This document shows positions 15,701 to 21,261 of a DNA stretch of 64,000 bases, one piece after another. The position numbers were made by a program, and so were the translations under genes. The number at the start of each line of letters is the position of its first letter. The first letter of the stretch is position 1. The notes beneath the pieces were generated by a model that had not been told where the DNA came from, made no database searches, and was given only the letters and a program-made list of their open reading frames with translations. Source of the DNA: Planctomycetota bacterium (GTDB taxonomy: Bacteria; Planctomycetota; Planctomycetia; Pirellulales; Pirellulaceae); assembly GCA_026692865.1 (NCBI GenBank), contig JAPLNI010000027.1, positions 124,001 through 188,000 of the forward strand, given 5' to 3'.

Positions 15701-16597
15701 CACTTCGAAGACATCGCAAAGCTCCTTAAAGTCATGCACAGTCTGGTTGACTTGGGAAACACCGTCGTCGTGATCGAGCATAACTTGGACGTCATCAAGT
15801 CTGCTGATTGGGTGATCGACATGGGACCCGAAGCGGGATGGGGAGGTGGCCAAGTCGTTTATACAGGGACCCCGGAAGAATTGGTCGCTTATGCTGGTAT
15901 GGAACGCCAAAGTGTTGAGAAGCCAATCAAAAAGCGACGTTCCGCAAAAGCAGAAACATCGCAGAACAAACCCATGCTCCGAAGTTACACGGGAGAAGCT
16001 CTCGCGGAAGTTTTGAGTAAAGGCACCTACGAAAAGCGAGAGTTCTTTAATCCACTTGCCGAGAACTTACCAAGGCAAGGGGATATCACCATATCGCAAC
16101 TTGCCAAAGAGTCGCTTTCACCTTGGGAAATCGATGGTCGTAAGTGGCACCTCGAAACCAGCTTGACTCGCTCCGGTGCAACTCCGCGTTGGGATAGAAT
16201 GATGCTGAGAATGTTGACCGACCGGATCGAGGCTTCGGAGAAGCTGGGTGAGATCGTTTGGAACTCTAACAGCATGATCGAAGTCCCGGCACAAAAGAAA
16301 GGTCGCGGTTGGTTCTTACATGCCTTTACCGTCGAGGAGAATTGGCTGAAGCTCAAGTTTCGCATTCCTCGTAGTAGCTTTACCAAACAAAAGTTATTGG
16401 AAATATTTCAGCTCCCGCCGTTGTCGTCGCTTCCCGGTCTAAATTTGGTAAATAGAGATGCGAGAGTTACAGTGAGTGTCGGAGACGACTGGTTGGAATT
16501 AGAACTGAGACCTTATCTTCGTCACGAAATCGACAACGAAACCTTTTGGAATTGGTTAGACAAAGCAATACATCATTTTGCAGATGCGAGTTTTTAA
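9752..16597 (+). CDS. uvrA: double-length UvrA (two fused UvrA units plus novel C-terminal domain)
   Basis: UvrA is the damage-recognition ATPase of nucleotide excision repair. Standard UvrA is about 940-970 residues; this is 2281. Unit 1 has Walker A motifs at about residues 35 and 754 (GVSGSGKSS) and ABC signatures at about 603 and 944 (LSGGE-QRI-LA). Unit 2 repeats this at about 1136 (GQSGSGKT) and 1760 (GPSGSGKSS), with signatures at about 1593 and 1950. Each unit keeps its Cys4 zinc modules (for example CGACEG/CPVCNG and CEKCEG/CDACHG). Unit 1 carries two Lys/Ser-rich insertions (about 245-300 and 505-540). A charged linker (about 1045-1100) joins the units. Residues from about 2050 onward form a Lys-rich linker and a globular region of about 200 residues that I do not recognise. 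It may be an authentic repair protein or a transport/resistance-type UvrA paralogue. Confidence 0.93.
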   Translation: MQLVKLPIVVRGAREHNLQNVSVELPRNRLICFSGVSGSGKSSLAFDTIFAEGQRRYLESLSTYARQFIGQLPKPDVDFLSGLSPSISISQKSTGHNPRSTVGTMTEINDFLRVLFARVGTGFCPTCDCPITAQTRDQIVERILLLPQGLMYLLMAPIVRNQKGEYKDLFEDLRKQGFNRARVDGQVVLLSDPPQLTKQLKHTIEVVVDRLDLATSGRSRIAEAVDTAIRLGEGTLLVVAMNGSNTSSQHAQQKRSDESSPETKSTKIRSLKKKTSVSLASSTPDTTDQASTAEALNRERVQEGVQEIVFSAHYACPSCGVSYQAPSPQLLSFNSPQGMCKECNGLGEIYTFDISLLIAEPTKSIRGGAIALFGKWTRLSRWTRQQFEGVARAIESVLELKEKSFLKTPWKNLPVEAQQLFLYGTGDRTIAVTLRGGKNPRRVNLSFSGVVAQLRSAWNGFKNPLMRKQYEKYMHQLPCTGCSGQRLNRQARFVRIQATVAEPISKSPTKQVIQRKSRSQTRAKSLDKSSVAINAIEPSRFLSLPDVGRLQLAEALDFFSNISLTEIQRQIATEALKEICTRLEFLLEVGLGYLSLDRPAPSLSGGESQRIRLASQIGSGLVGVTYVLDEPSIGLHPRDNDRLLNALKRLRDLGNTVLVVEHDEDTMHAADTIVDFGPGPGVRGGRLIAQGDAATIAANEESVTGGYISGRLVVPQPTTRRVGNRKTLRVTGATHHNLKNISVDFPLGCFICVTGVSGSGKSSLVTDIVTPLLRRDLNGAEDTPGAHLECSGIEHLDKIIDIDQSPIGRTPRSNPATYVKVFDEIRDLYSKLTESKKRGYLPGRFSFNTEGGRCGACEGNGATRLDMEMLADLWVTCPVCNGRRYDHETLQVLFKGKSIADCLEMDIQEALLHFESIPKIAEKLQTLHEVGLDYLKLGQSSPTLSGGEAQRIKLAKELSRRSTGKTLYVLDEPTTGLHFHDIAMLLKVLQSLVDRGNTVIVVEHNLDLIQAADWIIDLGPEGGGGGGEILAEGTPEEIACCKQSHTGRSLAKYFADQKSKQTALAAQLKLAKSAKVKKLKASEKLNAKLNADQQANMLAKLSVQESLPLVVEGAGLHNLQDVNLSLEQGKMTVFCGQSGSGKTSMAFDTIYAEGQRRFVESLSSYARQFVGQMPKPIVKKISGLSPAVALEQRALGHTPRSTVGTVTEIYDYLRVLMARLATMHCPVCKSVVGTQTIDQIVDHVMSLPAKTRIAVLAPLQKSGTTAGRMVDDIYLDYLQGQGFVRVRIDGVTIPIADRSPLVDKGNHEIEIVVDRLEIQSKDRSRIAESIESGLDLGKGTVRIAIFSDTRPEPQWEIHTHSLSLSCSSCGLSYSQLSPHSFSFNTQLGWCEDCDGLGVRLGTNPAAFFDASRSLDEGGMLLWPELTKGVAAETSKRMLKAICETTGIRSDVPIGSMSLKEKNVLLFGTQDQSHHVDGFSFRFRGIYPAMDIAARSSPTLRVRLESYTAEVECRTCNGSRVRPEAAHAKFRDQTIADFVAMPLINLLSFVNDCKLDERERKIAGELIREVQQRLSFLVEVGLDYLSLGRAANSLSGGESQRIRLAAQLGSGLCGVLYILDEPTIGLHPRDNHRLVTALHRLRDLGNTLIVVEHDRDVISGSDYLCDFGPGAGYLGGRIVSSGTPKVVGADPASVTGPFISDRKSIPIPSNRREVPMAAGELFDDASYNVQYPMRIGIRGARANTLRSVDLDIPLGVLVAVTGPSGSGKSSLINDQLYPLLARAYHRAHFSSRGNESIKGLPGLSKVIRVDQSPIGSTPSSNPATYTGVFDTIRDLFGKLPDAKARGFTSRQFSFNVPGGRCEKCEGVGKCKIEMHFLPDVWVECDACHGKRYTSETLSIRYRGKSIYDVLQMTIDHAYELFINLPQTRRILSTLRDVGLGYVSLGQPAPTLSGGETQRVKLASELARPSTGDTMYLLDEPTTGLHFEDIAKLLKVMHSLVDLGNTVVVIEHNLDVIKSADWVIDMGPEAGWGGGQVVYTGTPEELVAYAGMERQSVEKPIKKRRSAKAETSQNKPMLRSYTGEALAEVLSKGTYEKREFFNPLAENLPRQGDITISQLAKESLSPWEIDGRKWHLETSLTRSGATPRWDRMMLRMLTDRIEASEKLGEIVWNSNSMIEVPAQKKGRGWFLHAFTVEENWLKLKFRIPRSSFTKQKLLEIFQLPPLSSLPGLNLVNRDARVTVSVGDDWLELELRPYLRHEIDNETFWNWLDKAIHHFADASF

Positions 16598-16699
16598 TGG
16601 CAGACGAAAGGCGTAAATGCCCTAACAAACCTTCAACCTGAATCTTCTATTGAACCGGCGAGTCGAGTAGACTAAATGAAAGCAAGTAGGAGCTAGTTT

Positions 16700-16921
16700 A
16701 TGACACAAAAAGAAAAATTAGTTTCAACGTTTCGCGATTTACCCGAGAACGAGCAATTGGATGTTACTATGGCTTTTTTAAAGGAACTCGCTAAGTCTAA
16801 GATTCCGTTGCTAGATGAATCGGAGCGTGCCTTTCTGGACGAGCGAATTCAAGCCGCTGACAAGTATCCGGAACAACTGATACCAGCCGAGGAAGTTTTC
16901 CGTGGGCTCTTGGAAGATTAA
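16700..16921 (+). CDS. addiction-module antitoxin-like protein (Unstab_antitox type)
   Basis: 73 residues. The acidic helical sequence and the C-terminal pattern ERIQAAD...LIPAEEVFRGLLED match the putative addiction module component family, the short antitoxins paired with ParE/RelE-like toxins. AGGAG lies 7 bases before the ATG. The stop shares its last base with the start of the following toxin frame (TAATG), the usual coupled layout. Its toxin partner is interrupted, so this copy may now act only as an orphan antitoxin or against a related toxin elsewhere (inference). Confidence 0.8.
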   Translation: MTQKEKLVSTFRDLPENEQLDVTMAFLKELAKSKIPLLDESERAFLDERIQAADKYPEQLIPAEEVFRGLLED

Positions 16922-17223
16922 TGATTTGGAAAGTTGTTTTTACACCTGACGCTAGGCATGATGTAAAGTCTGGCCGTGATGAACTGCGAGAATCAAGCGT
17001 GCTTCTCGCTGAACGATTTTTCGAAGACGCATAGGCAACGATTGATAAAATTTCGAGGCATCCCGATCACTATGCCGTTGTTTATAACAATGTTCGCCAA
17101 TGTAGACTCAAGGTTTTTCCTCATGTCGTTTCGTACCGAATCGTGGATGATACGGTTCAAGTGCTTGCGGTATTACATGGTCGGCGTGATTCAACGATTT
17201 GGAAGCGGCGTATCGGAAATTGA
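16921..17223 (+). pseudogene. ParE/RelE-like toxin interrupted by an in-frame TAG
   Basis: Reading from the ATG at 16921 gives MIWKVVFTPDARHDVK and continues to ERFFEDA, where codon 38 (17032-17034) is TAG. The same frame then continues without another stop to TGA at 17221: ATIDKISRHPDHYAVVYNN, CRLKVFPHVVSYRIVDD, VQVLAVLHGRRDSTIW. Together these are a full-length toxin of about 100 residues of the ParE/RelE fold, including the typical FP-x-V-x-YR and VLAVLHGRR segments. A single C-to-T change in a CAG glutamine codon would explain the stop. The gene would be inactive unless the amber codon is read through. A sequencing error is the alternative. Confidence 0.85.
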
Positions 17224-17280
17224 TGTTGGCTACTGACTCTCAAAAAGCTTTTTCGGCTTAGTAGTTCCGAGTTGTTAAAG

Positions 17281-17763
17281 ATGAAAACGGATCAGATTCT
17301 GATTACGCATGCGATGGCGACGTTTGTCATGGTGGGTGTGATATGGCTTGTGCAGTTGGTTCACTATCCGTTGATGAGCTTTGTGGACGAATCGCGGTTC
17401 TCTGACTTCGAGCAAATGCACCGGGCGAAGATCTTTTGGATTGTTGCACCGGCAATGTTGGTCGAAGGCATCACGGGATTGTGGCTTGCTATGTCGTTGC
17501 CACGTAATGGAAGACGCGTGTGGATACGCTTTGGCTTATTCCTACTTGCAGTGATTTGGCTTAGTACTGCTTTTATTCAAATCCCGCTTCATGAGGCACT
17601 TCAAACAAAGTTTCTTCAGTCGGACTTAGATCGTCTAGTTGCCACCAATTGGTTGCGTACGATAGCATGGAGCATTCGCGGTGCGGTATGTTTTTTTCTA
17701 TTGACGACGATCGATGATCACGTGGGGCTATGGGAACTGAAGAGGAACGCAAACAAAAGCTGA
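17281..17763 (+). CDS. small polytopic membrane protein, function unknown
   Basis: 160 residues with four hydrophobic segments (about 8-30, 53-75, 85-105, 135-155). Conserved-looking features are VQLVHYPLM in the first segment, LVEGITGLWLA in the second, and QIPLHEALQTKF followed by LVATNWLRTIAWSIR. I recognise this as a widespread uncharacterised membrane family but know no function. I chose the ATG at 17281 over the TTG three codons earlier. Its 3' end overlaps the start of radC by 34 bases, so the two are probably co-transcribed. Confidence 0.7.
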   Translation: MKTDQILITHAMATFVMVGVIWLVQLVHYPLMSFVDESRFSDFEQMHRAKIFWIVAPAMLVEGITGLWLAMSLPRNGRRVWIRFGLFLLAVIWLSTAFIQIPLHEALQTKFLQSDLDRLVATNWLRTIAWSIRGAVCFFLLTTIDDHVGLWELKRNANKS

Positions 17764-18683
17764 CTGCGATTCTTTACGCGATTCGGCCTCTGCCCGAATT
17801 TTCGAGCGATGATGCCAAGGACTTGTGTAAGGATATTGCGCCAGCATACGTAACGAAAACCCTAAAGTTGTTGGTAAAGGAAGGGCATCTCGGCGAAGTC
17901 GAACGTGACAAATCGAAAGTGTGGGTTTGGACACAGAAGAAGCTCGATGTGGACTTTGATCAGTGGATCAACCGTCAAGTTTACGGAGAACAGATTAAGC
18001 AGACTCCGGAAGAAGATCGTCCCCGTGAGCGATTGCTGCGTGATGGACCGGAGAGCTTGACCGATGCAGATTTGATCGCAATTTTGATCCGTGTTGGTGT
18101 TGTTGGCGAATCGGCGGTTCAAGCAGGTCGAATACTTGCAAATCGATTCTCTGGCAGGATCGCTGCACTTGCCGATTCTAGTTTGCAAGAGTTGCGCGGG
18201 ATTAGTAAAGCCGTAAGACGCGACAGCTATAGTCAAATCATGGCAGGTATTGAATTAGGTCGTCGTATTGCTGCGGTCCACGACTTAGAGAAGCAGGCAC
18301 CGATTCGGATACGTGGCTCGGATGATGCAATTCAGTATTGCGCGAGAACTTTTGCGAGGCTGGCCGTCGATGGGAAGCAAGAGCAGTTCCACATCGTGAC
18401 CTTGGATACTCAGTACGGCCCGATAGCAAATCACTTGATAACCATCGGAACGCTGGATGCGAGCTTAGTGCATCCGAGAGAAGTTTTTCGGCCCGCGATT
18501 CGAGATGCCGCGAGTGCGATCATCTTGGTTCACAACCATCCTTCCGGTGATCCAACACCCAGTCGCGAAGACCACGCGGTGACAAAGCGACTCGAGCAAG
18601 TGGGAGACACAATCGGCATTAAGGTGCTCGATCACATTGTCGTGGCGAAGGAAAGGTGCGTCAGCATTCTTTCTGTGAGATGA
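17730..18683 (+). CDS. radC: RadC/JAMM-domain protein with extra N-terminal domain
   Basis: 317 residues against about 225 for a typical RadC. The RadC part starts at about residue 95 with PRERLLRDGPESLTDADLIAIL, a helix-hairpin-helix region, then the JAMM metalloprotease-like domain. The metal ligands are H268, H270 and D281 in HNHPSGDPTPSRED, all intact. The first about 85 residues look like a winged-helix domain (KLTAILYAIRP, YVTKTLKLLVKEGHLGEV), which the family does not usually have. The biochemical role of RadC is unsettled; older links to DNA repair are weak. It ends shortly before a terminator-like hairpin. Confidence 0.9.
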   Translation: MGTEEERKQKLTAILYAIRPLPEFSSDDAKDLCKDIAPAYVTKTLKLLVKEGHLGEVERDKSKVWVWTQKKLDVDFDQWINRQVYGEQIKQTPEEDRPRERLLRDGPESLTDADLIAILIRVGVVGESAVQAGRILANRFSGRIAALADSSLQELRGISKAVRRDSYSQIMAGIELGRRIAAVHDLEKQAPIRIRGSDDAIQYCARTFARLAVDGKQEQFHIVTLDTQYGPIANHLITIGTLDASLVHPREVFRPAIRDAASAIILVHNHPSGDPTPSREDHAVTKRLEQVGDTIGIKVLDHIVVAKERCVSILSVR

Positions 18684-18708
18684 TCTCCCAAGCAAACGTA
18701 TATCCAAT

Positions 18709-18745
18709 AAAAAAGAGCACTCGTTATTAGGCGAGTACTCTTTCA
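18709..18745 (+). terminator. probable rho-independent terminator after radC
   Basis: The arms AAGAGCACTCG (18713-18723) and CGAGTACTCTT (18732-18742) pair with one mismatch across an 8-base loop. They are preceded by A residues and followed by a short T run. The element starts 26 bases after the radC stop. Confidence 0.7.
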
Positions 18746-18883
18746 ATGTTTTATCGTGACGATTGACGCTTTTCACAATGTTCAGCATCGCAAGTGAACT
18801 TGGTGCTTGTGTATCGGGACCGTCAAGTCACTGTCACAAAATTGTTTAGCGGCCAACAACATTTCTATTAGGCCATATTTCTA

Positions 18884-19213
18884 CTAAGCCATGTCTTTGA
18901 GCTTCTTCAAAGGACGGCATCGAACGGTCTTCGAAGCTGGCTTTGGTTCGGCCCATTGCATTTCGCCGGTGGCTGGGTTTCGAACTTGACGCTTTGGAAG
19001 AGCCTTCTTGTCAACGCGGACAACTTTGCAGATATCAGGAATCGTGAACAGTCCTGGCCCCTTCTTGCCAACTGCTTTGCCGATCTCTTCCTTGAGTGAT
19101 TCAAAAACGTCAACAACTTGTTTCTTGGTGAGACCAGTGGTCTCTGCAATGTTCGCAAACAACTGCGTCTTTGTCAGCGGCTTTTCTTTGCTAGCTGCGG
19201 CGGCTTTTGCCAT
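18884..19213 (-). CDS. HU-family DNA-binding protein
   Basis: 109 residues, a small basic histone-like protein that bends and compacts DNA. The HU fold is visible from residue 13 (LTKTQLFANIAETTGLTKKQVVDVFESLKEEI) through the beta-arm region RQVRNPATGE to the basic C-terminus RCRPLKKLKDMA. The body of the domain departs from canonical HU (LFTIPDICKVVRV replaces the usual GFG-type turn) and there is an Ala/Lys N-terminal extension. It is monocistronic, with about 340 bases on its 5' side. Confidence 0.88.
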   Translation of the reverse strand: MAKAAAASKEKPLTKTQLFANIAETTGLTKKQVVDVFESLKEEIGKAVGKKGPGLFTIPDICKVVRVDKKALPKRQVRNPATGEMQWAEPKPASKTVRCRPLKKLKDMA

Positions 19214-19553
19214 CGGATAAATCCCTTTCGATAACTGAAACTTGAGTTCAACAACGTTGGAAGACTGAACACAACGCCTGAGGGCACGATTAAAAGCCTT
19301 CGTCTATAAATTGCAACTAGGAAAGGGGCTGTTTTCCGACAAAAAACACTGAAATTCCTCAGAAAACCCATTTTTTAGTGAGTTTTCTTTGGCTTATCAG
19401 GCCTAAACGGCTCTCAAGGGTTCTTCACCGCCTCGTCGAGCAGATGGATCAAACTGAAAACAAAAACGGCTTTGTGGTTCACACAAAGCCGTTTTCGAGA
19501 AGATCCATTTTGAATATTTCGACTGATTCGTATCGATGAACTCGTCTGTTTTC
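19214..19553. other. 340-base intergenic region
   Basis: Contains the 5' region of the HU gene and, near its right end, the terminator hairpin at 19463-19495 belonging to the BBP7 gene. No further gene is supported. Confidence 0.6.
19463..19495 (-). terminator. rho-independent terminator of the BBP7 gene
   Basis: Perfect 14-base arms AAAACGGCTTTGTG (19463-19476) and 19482-19495 with a 5-base loop. On the minus strand it ends in a run of T and lies about 60 bases past the BBP7 stop. Confidence 0.85.
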
Positions 19554-21029
19554 TTAGAACGAGAATGAGAGTCCTAGGTCGATTCCGTGGAGGTAGAAGC
19601 TATCGTTAGCGAATCGTTGTTGTGGTGCCGTTGGTGCAGCAATAGGAGTGATATCTATGTTCGGGTCGATCAAGCCGCTGGACATAGCTACATCTGGGAA
19701 GAACAAGAAGCTATAGCCAACATTAAGCATCATCTTCTCTGTGACTTGGTAGCGAAGCTTTGCACCAGCCTCCGGCAAGAACGTGAAGACATCTCGAGTT
19801 TGCGTTCCAATGTTTCGAGCGTAGAAACCTTGATTGTTTTGGAGATTGTTTCCCGAGCCAGCGACTGTACCGACCTGACGCATGTTTCCGATGGAAACTT
19901 TGCTCAGAGTCGAAAAGGTCCAGCAGCCTCGCGTGATATCGGTCGTGAATCCGATGTGACCACCGTGGAAAGTGTTTTGTGTGCTGAACTGATCATTGAA
20001 TGTTTCAACAGTTCCATCTGGCGCACCACCAGAGATACCATCGACTGTCCGAGATAAAATTCCGAGCGAGTCGTCCAATCGAGCAAACGTGTAACCGCCG
20101 AGCAAATCAGCCCGAGCCGTTTGGGCTCGTGCTAAAAGAAATCGACCGTAAGCTTCAGCTTGAAGGAAAGATGTTTGATTATTTACAGTGACCGATCCGG
20201 TGTCCGCGCCGTTAGCGCCCGCGTCTAAAGCGACGAGGAAGACGTCTGGTGCTCCGCTGGAGACATTAAAAAACGGGAGTCCCAGTGAAGTCGGATTCGG
20301 ACCGTTGCTGACGAATGACTGGGATGTTTCGCCTGTGAGTAACGTTGTAAACCGACCACCAACACCCGTCGTTTCACAATCGTCTAACCAAATGCCCAGG
20401 TTTGCACGAATCCCCGGAAGGAGTCCACCACCTAGAGGTGCTTGGGCACCGCCGGCGAGCACATTGTTCGGAGTCAAGCTCCCGACTGGTCCAGAAACGA
20501 CTAAAGGCGGAGTGGTGCTGTTAGGACCCCACCAAAGTAACGCATCGACTTCGGCCCAGCCAAGTTTTGCAAGCTTCGTTCCGCAGGCATTCGTACCACA
20601 ACCTGATGTGCAGGGCATAGAAGCAGAACTGCCAACAACCGAGTCGTAGATGCTTCCGTTGCTGCAGGAAGCGGGAGCCGATGGGGTCTGATGGCTTGCA
20701 GCGCCCGGCGATTGCAGATGGCTTGCTGTGTAGAAGTCACCTTGCTGTGAATCAAGCAGTTCGGGATTGCCACTGAAGTCGGATGCTGTTCCGGTATTCT
20801 TTAGGAAGGCCTCAGGTCGCGTGTCACTATTCAAGGTTGGCGACTGATTGTCGGTGCTTTCCGCCACGGAGTCCGTATCATCCCCAATGCGGCCGACGCT
20901 GCTTTGCGGACGGGCCATTTCTTGCCCTGCGGCATCCTCGAGAACATTCGCGAGTCCTAGCGGAGCGATCATCCCACCGAGGGCTAATGAAAGGGCCTTA
21001 CGATTCTTATTCATGTTTGAGTCTCGCAT
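19554..21029 (-). CDS. BBP7-family outer-membrane beta-barrel protein
   Basis: 491 residues. A hydrophobic N-terminal signal (ALSLALGGMIAPLGLANV) is followed by a disordered Ser/Asp-rich region to about residue 150. The barrel part then opens with WAEVDALLWWGPNSTTPPLVV, which I recognise as the planctomycete BBP7 (putative beta-barrel porin 7) start. Alternating aromatic strands and the C-terminal SFYLHGIDLGLSFSF with a terminal Phe suit an outer-membrane barrel. Probable role is a porin or structural barrel. Start could be Met1 or Met6; neither has a strong ribosome site. It diverges from the SecA-like gene. Confidence 0.8.
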   Translation of the reverse strand: MRDSNMNKNRKALSLALGGMIAPLGLANVLEDAAGQEMARPQSSVGRIGDDTDSVAESTDNQSPTLNSDTRPEAFLKNTGTASDFSGNPELLDSQQGDFYTASHLQSPGAASHQTPSAPASCSNGSIYDSVVGSSASMPCTSGCGTNACGTKLAKLGWAEVDALLWWGPNSTTPPLVVSGPVGSLTPNNVLAGGAQAPLGGGLLPGIRANLGIWLDDCETTGVGGRFTTLLTGETSQSFVSNGPNPTSLGLPFFNVSSGAPDVFLVALDAGANGADTGSVTVNNQTSFLQAEAYGRFLLARAQTARADLLGGYTFARLDDSLGILSRTVDGISGGAPDGTVETFNDQFSTQNTFHGGHIGFTTDITRGCWTFSTLSKVSIGNMRQVGTVAGSGNNLQNNQGFYARNIGTQTRDVFTFLPEAGAKLRYQVTEKMMLNVGYSFLFFPDVAMSSGLIDPNIDITPIAAPTAPQQRFANDSFYLHGIDLGLSFSF

Positions 21030-21261
21030 TTCGGTATTATTCCTACAACCTGTCCTTAAGAATCGACCGTTGCTGGCGATACCTGAGGAAAAATCGCTTC
21101 CAGCAGAACATACCCCCTAGGTTAACTATTCGCCTCAAGCCACCTCTCTTGGTGTCGATAGTGACTTTAGACGTGCAGATTTAAAACGCAACCGCGAGCA
21201 ATTCGGTTAAACTAGTATTCAAAGCATTCCTGCTAGGAAATTTCCTTATCGACGACCACTT

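Noticed and set aside
20188-20649. 153-residue open frame antisense to the BBP7 gene
   Set aside because: Pro/Ser/Thr-rich reading of the complementary strand of a barrel gene; no start signal.
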